The notes under the pieces were generated by a model. That model saw only the letters and a program-made list of their open reading frames with translations. It ran no database searches and was not told the DNA's origin. A stretch of 64,000 nucleotides of DNA from Saccharothrix sp. (GTDB lineage: Bacteria; Actinomycetota; Actinomycetes; Mycobacteriales; Pseudonocardiaceae), in NCBI RefSeq assembly GCF_031180885.1, contig NZ_JAPSLK010000028.1, positions 1 to 64,000 on the forward strand, given 5' to 3'. Positions 25,254 to 36,494 of this stretch are shown here, in pieces. The translations under genes were made by a program, and so were the position numbers. The number at the start of each line of letters is the position of its first letter. Positions within the stretch are counted from its first letter, which is position 1.

Positions 25254-26012
25254 ATGGCACGCCGTTCCGGGACCGCGGTCGTCCTGTCCCACCTGGAATT
25301 CGACCTCCTCTGGGAGGACCTCGGCGCGGGCGACCCGCCGTACCCGCTGGAGGTCCCCTCGCACGGCGAGACGATGGCCGAGCGGGACGCGTTGGGCGCG
25401 CAGGTGTTCCGGACGCTCAGCGAGGCGGGCCTGGCCGACGGCGACGACGTCGCGCCCGAGGTGGAGGACCTGTTCGGCTACCTCACCGGCAGCACGCTGT
25501 CCGTCGACGCCCTGGTCTTCCGGCCCCAACCCTGGCGGGTGCTGGCCGCCGTGCGCGGGGCGCGCGGGGTGCTGGCGGTGCTCAACGACCGCGAGGTCGC
25601 GTTGGAACCGATCACCGACCTGGTCCCGGCCGTGGCGAAGGTCGTCGGCGACGCCCAACCCGGCCCCGGCGACCAGATCAGGCTGCCCCGCACGGCGTTC
25701 TCCGCCGCCGTCGACGCCTACGCCACCGGTGGGTACGCGGCCCTGGAACGCGCACTCGCTCAAGCGGGCATCACCGGGCGCGCCACCCGGGCGCTCACCA
25801 CGTTGCTGGAGTCCGGCCGGGGCGCGGCGGGCCAGCTCGCCGGCAGCGGGCCCGGCGGCCGGACACCCGTGCTGAGCTGGACCGACACCACCGCGGGCCG
25901 GTACGCGATGGCGGCGGAGGACGTGGCCGGTGAACCGTGGGTGCGCATCGCCCCGGCGGACGGCGCGGCGCTGGTGCGTCACCTGACCGTGCTGCTCGAC
26001 GAGGTCCGCTGA
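25254..26012 (+). CDS. EspG-family ESX secretion chaperone
   Basis: 252 aa. VVLSHLEFDLLWEDLGAGDPPYPLEVPSHG at the start (split: VVLSHLEFDLLWE, then PYPLEVPSHG) is the EspG family pattern; later VLNDREVALEPITDLVPAVA and a C-terminal SWTDTTAGRYAM segment fit as well. EspG binds PPE-type substrates in the cytosol and keeps them soluble for ESX export, so the PPE-like protein at 21508 is a likely client. ATG 25254 has no clear ribosome site. Its 3' end overlaps the convergent YbaB-like gene by 34 bp. Confidence 0.85.
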   Translation: MARRSGTAVVLSHLEFDLLWEDLGAGDPPYPLEVPSHGETMAERDALGAQVFRTLSEAGLADGDDVAPEVEDLFGYLTGSTLSVDALVFRPQPWRVLAAVRGARGVLAVLNDREVALEPITDLVPAVAKVVGDAQPGPGDQIRLPRTAFSAAVDAYATGGYAALERALAQAGITGRATRALTTLLESGRGAAGQLAGSGPGGRTPVLSWTDTTAGRYAMAAEDVAGEPWVRIAPADGAALVRHLTVLLDEVR

Positions 26013-26251
26013 TCGTCCGACCACCACGCCGGCACCACCTCGGTCACCACCGCCGTGCCCTGCGCCAGGGCGTCCGCGGTCGCCGCCTCGGCCAGCCGCC
26101 GCACGACGTCCGCGAGGTCATTCGGGCGCCGGGTGAACGCCTCCCGGTCGAACGCCAGCCCCACGAGCTTGCCGTGCAGGTCCACGGTCACCGACACGCC
26201 CTCGCCGGACGCCTCGCCGCGGATGTCGTCCAGCCGTGCTCCCAGTCCCAT
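25979..26251 (-). CDS. YbaB/EbfC-like protein
   Basis: 90 aa. GVSVTVDLHGKLVGLAFDREAF followed by helix DLADVVRRLAEAATADAL (each part under 22 residues; the first shown loosely) has the beta-strand and helix order of the YbaB/EbfC DNA-binding family common beside actinobacterial ESX genes. ATG 26251 is supported by GGAGGGT 6 nt upstream and by the TGATG junction with the preceding gene. Nucleoid or ESX-linked regulatory role is by family only. Confidence 0.7.
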   Translation of the reverse strand: MGLGARLDDIRGEASGEGVSVTVDLHGKLVGLAFDREAFTRRPNDLADVVRRLAEAATADALAQGTAVVTEVVPAWWSDDQRTSSSSTVR

Positions 26252-26511
26252 CAGACCCTCCACGTCGTCGGGGTGGTGTCCTCGGCCTCGGCCGACCCGC
26301 GGATGCCGAGGTCGGTCAGGTCGCCCAGGGCGTGCGCGGCCCGGGCGTCGGCGCGCGCGGTCGCGGTGTCCACCAGGGCGAGGATCGTGCGGGCCAGGTC
26401 GCTGCCCGGGCGCAGCGCGCGGCCGTCGAGGGTCAGGTCGAGGAGCGTTCCGCCGGGGCCGACCTCGACGGCGACTCCCCGGTCCGGGTCGTGGGCGTGT
26501 GCGCTGATCAC
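26251..26511 (-). CDS. second YbaB/EbfC-like protein
   Basis: 86 aa from GTG 26511, overlapping the CHAP gene stop as GTGA. VAVEVGPGGTLLDLTLDGRAL and helix SDLARTILALVDTATARAD show the same strand-helix pattern as its downstream neighbour, so the two may be diverged duplicates that form a heteromer. No other feature recognised. Confidence 0.6.
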   Translation of the reverse strand: MISAHAHDPDRGVAVEVGPGGTLLDLTLDGRALRPGSDLARTILALVDTATARADARAAHALGDLTDLGIRGSAEAEDTTPTTWRV

Positions 26512-27527
26512 GGGTGCACCCCTCCGTAGAACTTGCCCGAGCTGAGGCTGTGGGTGTTGCGGCGGACGGCGTCGCCGGAGTTGCCCTCGATGAGGGTCAC
26601 CGTGCCGCCCTCGACCTTCTCGACGATGCCGATGTGCGTGCTGGTGGCCGGGCTCTGCGGCCCCGTGCCGAACAGCAGCACGTCACCGGGGCGGACCTGC
26701 TTGAGGTTGGTGTACGCCTTGCCGTTGCGCCGGCCCCAGCGGAAGACGTCCCCGGTGAACGGCAGCAACGGGATGTCCACGCCCGCCTTGCGCCACATCG
26801 CGGTGGCGAACGACGAGCACCACGCCGCCGTGGGGCCGTACGGGTTGCGGTTGCTGCCCGGTGGGTTCTCGCGGGTGCCGATCTCCTTGCGCGCCTTGGC
26901 CAGGATCGTCCGGACGCGGCCCCGTTCGCGGGCCTGGGACGGCTTGGTCCGGCCGCGGGTCCGCTCCGGCCGGGCGTCGGCGACGCCGTCGTGCTCGACC
27001 TCGCGCTCCAGCGCCTTGAGCTTGCGCGCGGCGTCTTCGAGTTCGTCGCGGGCGTGCCGGAGCGCGGTGGCGGTTTCCTTGGTGTAGCGGGGTTCGAGGT
27101 CCGCCGCGGCGGCGACGGCCTTGAGCAGGGCGGCCCGTGACCCGACCGCCACGCCGGCGTCGAGGATGCGCACGGCCTGCGCCAGGTACTCCTCGACCGC
27201 CTGCCGCGCCCTGGTGTGGTTGGTGGTGAGGGTGGCGCTGACGCCGGCGACGATCTTCTCCGCGTCCCGGGCGGCGTCGGCGGTGACCCGGAGTTGGCGG
27301 CCGATCCGGCCCGAGCGCTTCTCGAAGCCCTCGGACTGGCTGCCCTTCCAGTTGTCCAGGACGGTTCTGGAGGCCTTCTTGTGGTCCTCGTGGCCTCCGG
27401 TGAGGGCTTCGGCGGTGCGGTTGAGGGCGTACTGGACCTTGACGGCGTCCTCGGCCTTGCCCGCCAGCGCGTTGCGGTGCCCGATCATGCTCTCGGCGAA
27501 GTGCCTCGCCATCGCGCGTGTGTCCAC
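26508..27527 (-). CDS. CHAP-domain peptidoglycan amidase with WXG-like N-terminus
   Basis: 339 aa from GTG 27527, with GAAGGA 8 nt upstream and only 5 nt after the previous stop. Residues 1-190 are long helices of WXG100-like type (NWKGSQSEGFEKR contains a WKG turn); residues about 215-339 are a CHAP domain with catalytic Cys in AAWCSSFATAMW and His in STHIGIVEKV, followed by TVTLIEGNSG. No signal peptide, so export through the ESX system via the helical part is a reasonable inference. It would cleave peptidoglycan peptide or amide bonds. Confidence 0.85.
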   Translation of the reverse strand: MDTRAMARHFAESMIGHRNALAGKAEDAVKVQYALNRTAEALTGGHEDHKKASRTVLDNWKGSQSEGFEKRSGRIGRQLRVTADAARDAEKIVAGVSATLTTNHTRARQAVEEYLAQAVRILDAGVAVGSRAALLKAVAAAADLEPRYTKETATALRHARDELEDAARKLKALEREVEHDGVADARPERTRGRTKPSQARERGRVRTILAKARKEIGTRENPPGSNRNPYGPTAAWCSSFATAMWRKAGVDIPLLPFTGDVFRWGRRNGKAYTNLKQVRPGDVLLFGTGPQSPATSTHIGIVEKVEGGTVTLIEGNSGDAVRRNTHSLSSGKFYGGVHP

Positions 27528-27532
27528 GGTGG

Positions 27533-28276
27533 TCAGTCCTTCAGCGAGCGGGCGGTGTCGTCGTCCTGGTCCCGGTAGGACCGGGCGGCGCGGGCGGCGG
27601 AGTCGGCGAGCCGGTCGGTGTTGTGCGCGACCGCCTTCACCTGCCTGCGCAGGGCGGAGGCGAAGTTGTCGAGGGCTTCGGTGAACCCGGACTGCCTGCC
27701 GATGCGCCCGAAGCTGTCGTCGGCGATCTCCCGGACCTCGCGCACGTGCCGGCGGCCCACCGCGGTGAGGTCGTCGGCGGTGCCCCGGGTGCGCCGGGTG
27801 AACTCCCGCAACACGTCGAGGTCCACCGAAAACCCGCCACCGGAGCCGCCCTGGCCACCACCGGAGCCGCCACGACCACCGCCTGAACCACCGCGGGAGC
27901 CGTTGTCGCGCAAGGCCTTCACGCCCCGCCGCGCCTCGTCCAGGTACTGCCGGTAAGCGCCGTTGGTGTAGGTCGACCACGGCGTCCACGACCGCCCGTC
28001 ACCGGAGATCCTGTTCGCCGTTTTCGCGTTCTCCGCCGGGTCGAACAGCTCCCGGTTGGACTCCAGCCCGAACTCGCGCCGCCGCGCGGGTCCCAGCGCA
28101 CCCAGCATGTTGATCTGCCACAGCCCGTAGGAGTTGTCGGGCGGCACGTCGTTGTGCGCGCGGGGGTCGCCGCCGGACTCGGCCAGCGCCACCGCCACCG
28201 CGATCGTCAGGTCCTCCCCGCGGAAGCCCGCGTCGTGGGCGTGCCGGGCGATCTGCTCGGGACTCAGCCTGCTCAT
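27533..28276 (-). CDS. lytic transglycosylase/lysozyme-like protein with WXG-like C-terminus
   Basis: 247 aa from ATG 28276. Residues 1-125 are lysozyme-like: the catalytic Glu in ALAESGGDP and the fold motif [12 protein letters not shown], as in SLT/Rpf-like transglycosylases. A Gly/Ser linker (about 128-148, repeats of RGGSGGG type) joins a helical C-terminal domain (about 150-247) like an ESX substrate. No signal peptide. With the CHAP protein it forms a pair of peptidoglycan hydrolases likely exported by, or opening the wall for, a type VII system. Confidence 0.82.
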   Translation of the reverse strand: MSRLSPEQIARHAHDAGFRGEDLTIAVAVALAESGGDPRAHNDVPPDNSYGLWQINMLGALGPARRREFGLESNRELFDPAENAKTANRISGDGRSWTPWSTYTNGAYRQYLDEARRGVKALRDNGSRGGSGGGRGGSGGGQGGSGGGFSVDLDVLREFTRRTRGTADDLTAVGRRHVREVREIADDSFGRIGRQSGFTEALDNFASALRRQVKAVAHNTDRLADSAARAARSYRDQDDDTARSLKD

Positions 28277-28367
28277 GGCACCGACCCTGGCCCGCCGGCC
28301 ACCCCACCGGGTACCGCCGTTGCACGCTCGGACAGCGGCTGTGCACGGGGGAGCTACAGTCGAACAT

Positions 28368-29738
28368 GTGAACGAAGGGCTGTTCGACGAGGGCTTGTTC
28401 GGCGCCACGGACGAGGAGAAGGCGCAGCGCATCGCCGCCAACGCGCCCCTCGCCGTGCGCATGCGCCCCCGCACGCTGGACGAGGTGGTCGGCCAGGGCC
28501 ACCTGCTCGGACCGGGCGCGCCCCTGCGCCGCCTGGTGGAGGGCTCGTCGCCCGCGTCCGTGATGCTCTACGGCCCGCCCGGCACCGGCAAGACCACCCT
28601 CGCCACCCTCGTCTCCCAGGCCACCGGCCGCCGGTTCGCCGCGCTGAGCGCCCTGTCGGCGGGCGTGAAGGAGGTCCGGGCGGTCATCGACGAGGCCCGC
28701 CGCCGGCTGGTGCGCTCGGGCGAGTCGACCGTCCTGTTCATCGACGAGGTTCACCGCTTCTCCAAGACCCAGCAGGACGCCCTGCTCGGCGCGGTCGAGG
28801 ACCGGATCGTCCTGCTGGTCGCCGCGACCACCGAGAACCCCTTCTTCTCGGTCGTCTCACCCCTGCTGTCCCGCTCGCTGGTCCTCCAACTGCGCCCGCT
28901 GAGCGACGACGACGTCCGCTCCCTGGTCCGCCGCGCCACCGCGGACGAACGCGGGTTGAACGGCGCCATCACCATCGCCCCCGACGCCGAGGACCACCTG
29001 GTCCGCCTGGCCGGCGGCGACGCCCGCCGCGCCCTGACCGCCCTGGAGGCGGCAGCCGACGCGGTCACCAACGGGGTGCTGGACCTGGCCACCCTGGAGG
29101 CGACCGTCGACAAGGCCGCCGTGCGCTACGACCGCCAGGGCGACCAGCACTACGACGTGACCAGCGCGTTCATCAAGTCCATCCGGGGCTCGGACGTCGA
29201 CGCCGCCCTGCACTACCTGGCCCGCATGATCGAAGCGGGGGAGGACCCCAGGTTCATCGCCCGCCGCCTGGTCATCCACGCCAGCGAGGACGTGGGCATG
29301 GCCGACCCGACCGCGTTGCAGACCGCCGTCGCCGCGGCTCAGGCCGTGCAGCTCATCGGCCTGCCGGAATGCGCCCTGAACCTGGCCCACGCCACGGTCC
29401 ACCTCGCCACCGCCCCGAAGTCCAACGCGGTGACGGTCGCGATCGGGGAGGCGATGTCCGACGTCCGCAAGGGCCTGATCGGCCAGGTCCCGCCCCACCT
29501 GCGCGACGGCCACTACGCGGGCGCGGCCAAGCTGGGCAACGCCCAGGGCTACCGCTACCCCCACGACGTCCCCGAGGGCGTGCTGACCCAGCAGTACGCG
29601 CCGGACGACCTGGTGGACCGCGACTACTACGTCCCCACCAACCGGGGCGCGGAGCGCTACATCGCCGAACGCCTGCCCAAGCTGCGCAAGGTCGTGCGCG
29701 GCGAGCGAAATTCCGGTGACGATCAAGGCCCCGTCTGA
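28368..29738 (+). CDS. rarA: RarA/MgsA replication-associated AAA+ ATPase
   Basis: 456 aa. Walker [11 protein letters not shown], Walker [10 protein letters not shown], sensor TTENPFF and the RarA-specific C-terminal part ([36 protein letters not shown]). Length is normal for the family. It acts at stalled replication forks with SSB. GTG 28368 lies about 9 nt after a TACAGT hexamer (28354-28359), so the mRNA may be leaderless. It is divergent from the transglycosylase gene. Confidence 0.95.
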   Translation: MNEGLFDEGLFGATDEEKAQRIAANAPLAVRMRPRTLDEVVGQGHLLGPGAPLRRLVEGSSPASVMLYGPPGTGKTTLATLVSQATGRRFAALSALSAGVKEVRAVIDEARRRLVRSGESTVLFIDEVHRFSKTQQDALLGAVEDRIVLLVAATTENPFFSVVSPLLSRSLVLQLRPLSDDDVRSLVRRATADERGLNGAITIAPDAEDHLVRLAGGDARRALTALEAAADAVTNGVLDLATLEATVDKAAVRYDRQGDQHYDVTSAFIKSIRGSDVDAALHYLARMIEAGEDPRFIARRLVIHASEDVGMADPTALQTAVAAAQAVQLIGLPECALNLAHATVHLATAPKSNAVTVAIGEAMSDVRKGLIGQVPPHLRDGHYAGAAKLGNAQGYRYPHDVPEGVLTQQYAPDDLVDRDYYVPTNRGAERYIAERLPKLRKVVRGERNSGDDQGPV

Positions 29739-29751
29739 CACGGTGTGCGCC

Positions 29752-30483
29752 GTGACGGCTTCTCCGCCCCGCAACGGGCACGCTCTCCTCGACTTCAACT
29801 CACCGCTCTCGGACGCCAAGTCCTACGAGCTGATCGCCGGCCTCGGCGACCTCCGGGACAAGACGGTGGTGGACTACGGCTGCGGCTGGGCCGAACTGCT
29901 GCTCCGGGCGGTGGAGCACGAACCGGGGGCGACCGGCGTCGGGGTGGACGGCGACGACTACGCCATCGCGCGCGGCACGGCCAACGCGCGGGCACGTGGC
30001 ATCGCCGACCGGGTCCGGCTGGAGCTGGGCGACGTGACCACCTGGGACGGGCCGGTCGCGGACGTGGCGATCTCCATCGGCGCCTCCCACGCCTGGGGTG
30101 ACGCTCGCGCGGTGCTGGAGGCGATGCGGACCAGGATCCGCCCCGGCGGGCGCCTGCTGCTGGGCGACGGCTACTGGGAGCGGGAACCGTCGGACACCAT
30201 TCGCGAGATGTTCCGGGGCGACGCGCTGGGCACCTTCGAGGACCTGGTGGACCTGGCCCTGGAGTCGGGCTACCGCGTGCTGCGGCTGACCACGGCGAGC
30301 CAGGACGAGTGGGACAGCTTCGAGTCGCGCTGGTGCGGCGCCCGCGAGCTGTGGCTGCTGGAGAACCCGGACCACCCCGAGGCCGCCGCCGTCCAGAAGA
30401 TCGTCGACGACCACCGCGACACCTGGATCAAGGGCTACCGCGGCGTGCTGGGCTTCGCGTACCTCACGCTCGCCCGCCGGTGA
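29752..30483 (+). CDS. SAM-dependent methyltransferase
   Basis: 243 aa from GTG 29752 (GTG at 29743 or 29716 would extend it; the last overlaps rarA). Class I fold: motif I VVDYGCGWAELLL, acidic loop GVDGDDYA, and LRPGGRLLLGDGYW-like post-motif (here IRPGGRLLLGDGYWE). C-terminal region is acidic and Trp-rich. Substrate unknown. It starts 13 nt after rarA and overlaps the convergent Suc/Fer gene by 20 bp at its 3' end. Confidence 0.82.
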   Translation: MTASPPRNGHALLDFNSPLSDAKSYELIAGLGDLRDKTVVDYGCGWAELLLRAVEHEPGATGVGVDGDDYAIARGTANARARGIADRVRLELGDVTTWDGPVADVAISIGASHAWGDARAVLEAMRTRIRPGGRLLLGDGYWEREPSDTIREMFRGDALGTFEDLVDLALESGYRVLRLTTASQDEWDSFESRWCGARELWLLENPDHPEAAAVQKIVDDHRDTWIKGYRGVLGFAYLTLARR

Positions 30484-31477
30484 GGGACGCCCGTCCCGTC
30501 CGGTCGGGGATACCGGACGGGACGGTGCTCCCGACCCGGAACCAGCGCTCCCCGGCGCGGACCAGCGCCTCTATCGACCGGGTGGTGTAGGCGGGCGGGG
30601 TGATCACGCCCGAGCAGCGGCTCGCGCCCGACGCGGTGGCCACCGTGCGGGCCACCGTGACCTCGTACAGGTTGTCCAACCCCTGCACCGTCACCACCCG
30701 CACCTCGTCACCCTCGCCCGGCCGTTCGTCCACCGCGAGCACCGAATCGACGCCGCGCAGCCCGAACGACTTGCGCACCGCGATCTCGGCGAACTGCGCC
30801 CACGGGCTCGGCGCGGACGTCCGGCCCCGCAGCTGCTCCGCCACGACCTGCCCGACCAGCGCGGACTTCGCCACCAGGGCCGCCTCGCCGGGGTCGAGCT
30901 GCCCGTGCAGGAAGCCGTCCGGGACGACCAGCAGGTTGCCCGCCCACCGGTCGCCGCCGACGTGGCTGACCTCCCACGCCCGACCCGGGTGGTTCTGGCC
31001 CAGCACGCCCGCCAGGGGCCGGCCCAGCACCGCGCAGCACACGTCCTTCGTGCCGTGCGTGCAGACCAGGAACAACGGTCCGTCGACCCGCTCGCCGTGG
31101 CCGGGGACGCCCGCCGCGACCGCGGCCACGTCCAGCGACGCGAGGTCGGCCAGGTCGGCGACCTCGATCTTCTCCAGCCACCGGTTGCCCGGCACGCCGC
31201 TGCCCACGAACACGGTGTGCGGCGCGTCGGGGTCGCGCTGGTGCCGGCCGGGACGGCGGATCAGCAGCGGGCGCAGTCCGGCGGCCCGCGGCCCGTCCAG
31301 TCGTCCCGGCCCGAACACCGAGGCCAGGGTCTGCTCCAACGCGTCGGCGGGCCACGGGCCGGGCTGCTCGATCAGCAGCCACGACGTCATCAGCGTCGCC
31401 GTCCCGGCCGGGTTACCGCCGAGTTGGCGCGTCAGCACCGCGCACCCCGGCAGCCCGTCGGAACTTATGTTAGGCAT
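30464..31477 (-). CDS. Suc/Fer-like ferredoxin (thioredoxin-fold Fe-S) protein
   Basis: 337 aa from ATG 31477, which lies inside the iron box. Family hallmarks: GCAVL near residue 12, WLLIEQPGPWP, and the cysteine motif CTHGTKDVCCAVLGRP, then VSHVGGDRWAGNLLVVPDG. These proteins resemble sucrase/ferredoxin-like thioredoxin-fold [2Fe-2S] ferredoxins. The C-terminal 100 residues are an extra domain with a final Cys (ASRCSGV). It follows the JmjC gene by 16 nt on the same strand and probably supplies electrons or handles iron; this is inference. Confidence 0.82.
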   Translation of the reverse strand: MPNISSDGLPGCAVLTRQLGGNPAGTATLMTSWLLIEQPGPWPADALEQTLASVFGPGRLDGPRAAGLRPLLIRRPGRHQRDPDAPHTVFVGSGVPGNRWLEKIEVADLADLASLDVAAVAAGVPGHGERVDGPLFLVCTHGTKDVCCAVLGRPLAGVLGQNHPGRAWEVSHVGGDRWAGNLLVVPDGFLHGQLDPGEAALVAKSALVGQVVAEQLRGRTSAPSPWAQFAEIAVRKSFGLRGVDSVLAVDERPGEGDEVRVVTVQGLDNLYEVTVARTVATASGASRCSGVITPPAYTTRSIEALVRAGERWFRVGSTVPSGIPDRTGRASLTGGRA

Positions 31478-31483
31478 ACCTAA
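31465..31483 (-). promoter_or_regulatory. IdeR/DmdR-type iron box
   Basis: On the minus strand TTAGGTATGCCTAACATAA matches the IdeR/DmdR consensus TTAGGTTAGGCTAACCTAA at 15 of 19 positions. It overlaps the Suc/Fer start codon and lies in the 16-nt gap after the JmjC gene, with another TTAGGC half-site just upstream. Iron-dependent repression of the Suc/Fer gene is inferred. Confidence 0.65.
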
Positions 31484-31493
31484 GCCTAACGGA

Positions 31494-32681
31494 TCATTCC
31501 GGCGCGAGCACCCCTTGTGTGACCAACTCACCGAGCAGTGCCCGGACGGTTACCCGATCGAGGAGCGGAGCGCCCGCCTCGACCAGCTCCTTGATCGGGT
31601 GCCGCGCGGCCCCGATCAGGACCTCCAGCACCGGTTCGGCGGCCTTCGCGAACACCAGCCGCTTGCCCGCCGCGGCCAGTGACACCGTCTCCGGTCCTGC
31701 GGAAAGCACGGCACGGGGCGTCAGGAGGCGCACCTCGGACTCGTCACCCGGTGGGAGGAGGTCCTTGGTCGCCGTCCACGGCATCCCCACGTCCGAGATG
31801 GCCGGGGCCTGCGCGTCCCGGTCGTCGAGGAACCGCGCGACCACGTCGTCGTCCATCAACGCGGCTACGCGTTCCCGCAACGCGCGGGCGCGTTCGGCCT
31901 TCTGCTCGGGCGTGCCGAACCGGGGCAGGTCGGTGCGGAACACCTCCTCGGCGCGCAGTTGGTCGGCCAACCACGCCACCAGGTCCACGCCGGTCGCCCG
32001 GTTGAACCCGATGGTCAGGTGCAGCGATTCCTCGCCGACCGCCGACACGTCGTGCCAGTGCCCGCGCGGCACGTAGAGGACGTCGCCATCCTCCAGCATG
32101 AAGTCGTCGATCGGCTCGCCGGTGGGCTTGTCGGGCAGCACCACGTCCCGCTGGAGCGGCGCCGGCCGGGTCACGCCGTGCACGCGCCACCGCTTGCGGC
32201 CGGAGATCTGGACGATGAGCGCGTCGTGGTCGTCCCAGTGCACGTCGAAGCCGTGCGTGACGCCCCACCCCGCGTAGAGGTTGACCTGGACCCGCTCCCG
32301 CAGCTCGTGCTCCAGCTGCGCGGCCAGGTCGCCGACGGGTCCGAACATCTCGTGGACGGAGTCCAGCACGAGCGTCGCGCCGCCGCGCATCTTCTCGGCG
32401 AACGCGGCGGGCAGCAGCCGGGACACCGGTCCCGTGCGCCGGGTCTCCACCGTCTCGGCGTAGGAGTGCGTCGGGACGACCTCGCCGCCCTGCGCGAGCC
32501 GCAGCCGGGGGAACTCCAGCCGGTGCTGCCGCAGCACCCGGTTGACCTCCGACCACGGCAGCAGGTCGGCGAACCGCCCCGCACGGCCGGGGAACCGCTG
32601 GTGGACCCGGCCCTGCACCGCGTCGAAAAACTGGCTGACCCCGATCGGTGCGACGAGGTCAGCCAGGGTCGGGACGGTCAC
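31494..32681 (-). CDS. JmjC/cupin (ROX-like) Fe(II)/2-oxoglutarate hydroxylase
   Basis: 395 aa. Cupin_4/JmjC core of the ribosomal-oxygenase type: metal facial triad His148 and Asp150 in VHWDDHDALIVQISG and distal His210 in VLYVPRGHWHDV, plus GRKRWRVH for 2-oxoglutarate binding. The C-terminal third is a winged-helix-like dimer region. In this family known substrates are ribosomal proteins or other proteins hydroxylated at Arg, His, Asn or Asp. GTG 32681 follows the stop of a 38-codon gene with no gap (TGAGTG), so the small peptide is a likely substrate. Confidence 0.85.
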   Translation of the reverse strand: MTVPTLADLVAPIGVSQFFDAVQGRVHQRFPGRAGRFADLLPWSEVNRVLRQHRLEFPRLRLAQGGEVVPTHSYAETVETRRTGPVSRLLPAAFAEKMRGGATLVLDSVHEMFGPVGDLAAQLEHELRERVQVNLYAGWGVTHGFDVHWDDHDALIVQISGRKRWRVHGVTRPAPLQRDVVLPDKPTGEPIDDFMLEDGDVLYVPRGHWHDVSAVGEESLHLTIGFNRATGVDLVAWLADQLRAEEVFRTDLPRFGTPEQKAERARALRERVAALMDDDVVARFLDDRDAQAPAISDVGMPWTATKDLLPPGDESEVRLLTPRAVLSAGPETVSLAAAGKRLVFAKAAEPVLEVLIGAARHPIKELVEAGAPLLDRVTVRALLGELVTQGVLAPE

Positions 32682-32798
32682 TCAGTCGTTGCCGTCGGTG
32701 TCGTCCAGGGCGCCGTTGGCCTTGTTGCGGTCGACCGCGCTGGTCAGCGACTCGGCGCTGAGCAGCAGACCGCTGGCCTGGGGGGTCTCGTTCTCCAT
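32682..32798 (-). CDS. 38-aa peptide gene, candidate RiPP precursor
   Basis: ATG 32798 has a near-ideal ribosome site GAGGAGG 7 nt upstream; stop TGA touches the JmjC gene start. The peptide begins MENETPQ, has a central amphipathic helix-prone part LLLSAESLTSAV, then RNKANG and an acidic tail ALDDTDGND without Cys. It has the size and layout (leader-like helix, hydrophilic core with Asp/Asn/Thr) of a ribosomal peptide precursor, and its coupling to a hydroxylase gene supports that. It is too short to be reported by most gene finders. Modification and secretion are inferred. Confidence 0.7.
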   Translation of the reverse strand: MENETPQASGLLLSAESLTSAVDRNKANGALDDTDGND

Positions 32799-33112
32799 GC
32801 CGGTTCCTCCTCTGGTGGGGGGTCGGACGGAAGGTCACGCTACGACAACGAAACCCGTCGAGTCATCGGTCATTTGAGTAGTCCTCACCCTTGATCCCGT
32901 CACGTGGGAAGTGCCAAGCGAGATCCACCAGAGATCATTCGGGTGGCACGCGAGGCCGCGTCGGCTTTCCCGACGATCACGCTTTTCGATCGGCGGGAAA
33001 CGCGGCGCGACGAGCCGACTTCCAGGCGGCCTCGCCTGCCTCGGCGAAGCCGAGGCGATCCGACACGGTAACCTCATCGCACCAAGCCTCAGCTCGCCTT
33101 TCAGGAGGACTC
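32799..33112. promoter_or_regulatory. divergent intergenic region, peptide gene and DUF948 gene
   Basis: 314 bp, no gene seen. For the peptide operon (minus strand) a TAGCGT hexamer lies about 40 nt upstream of the ATG, with ATGACT about 17 nt before it as a possible -35. Near the DUF948 gene there is a perfect hairpin gcctcggc-gaa-gccgaggc (33038-33056), then the AGGAGG ribosome site. A part of the region is AT-richer than its surroundings, as promoters are. Confidence 0.45.
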
Positions 33113-33505
33113 GTGTCGCCAGGGCAGATCGCCGCGCTGGTCGCCGCCGGCGCGTTCGTGCTGCTGGTGATCCTGCTGGCCATCCCGCTGATCAAGCTGG
33201 GCCGCACGCTGGACGAGGCCACCATCGCCATCCGCAAGGCGCACCAGAACAGCGACCCGATCTTCAGCGGCGCGAACACCACGATCACGCACGTGAACAC
33301 CCAGCTGGAGCGGGTGGACGGCATCACCGCCAACGCGCGCGCGGTCACCGGCAACGTCTCCGCGCTGACCTCGCTGTTCACCGCCACCCTGGGCGGGCCG
33401 CTGGTGAAGGCCGCGGCCCTGTCCTACGGCGTCAGCAAGGCCATCAAGGCGCGCCGGCAGGCCGCCCAGGAGCCGAAGAAGCACTCGCGCCGGGGTCGGC
33501 GATGA
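33113..33505 (+). CDS. DUF948 membrane-anchored protein
   Basis: 130 aa from GTG 33113 with AGGAGG 6 nt upstream. N-terminal transmembrane helix (about 5-28), then a coiled-coil-like stretch with NTTITHVNTQLERVD and Ala-rich helix, and a basic tail (KKHSRRGRR). This matches DUF948, which usually sits just before alaS in actinomycetes together with the next small gene. Function unknown, presumably at the membrane. Confidence 0.88.
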   Translation: MSPGQIAALVAAGAFVLLVILLAIPLIKLGRTLDEATIAIRKAHQNSDPIFSGANTTITHVNTQLERVDGITANARAVTGNVSALTSLFTATLGGPLVKAAALSYGVSKAIKARRQAAQEPKKHSRRGRR

Positions 33506-33768
33506 GGCGCCTGTTCTGGTTCGGGCTGGGCATCGCCGCGGGCGTGTTCGCCACCCGCAAGGCGGGCAGGGCCGCGCACGCCGCCACCCCGGCGGGCATC
33601 GGCGCCAACGTCGGCGAGGGCCTGCGGGAACTGGCCGGCGCCATCGGGTCGTTCGGCGCGGAGGTCCGCGCGGGAATGACCGAGCGCGAGCAGGAGTTGC
33701 AGGACACCGTGGAACGTCAGACGGGCTTCACGCCGGGTCGGCGAGCGCGCAGGGCGAACGACCGCTGA
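33502..33768 (+). CDS. DUF6167-like small membrane protein
   Basis: 88 aa from ATG 33502 (ATGA overlap with the DUF948 gene). One short N-terminal hydrophobic helix (LFWFGLGIAAGVFATRKAGRA), then an amphipathic helix and basic C-terminus. It is a conserved companion of DUF948 upstream of alaS. No catalytic motif. Confidence 0.8.
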   Translation: MRRLFWFGLGIAAGVFATRKAGRAAHAATPAGIGANVGEGLRELAGAIGSFGAEVRAGMTEREQELQDTVERQTGFTPGRRARRANDR

Positions 33769-33821
33769 GGTCGTTCGCCTCGCCGTGCCCTGATTTCCAC
33801 TCGTAGACCCAAGGACAACCC

Positions 33822-36480
<2,659 letters not shown>

Positions 36481-36494
<14 letters not shown>

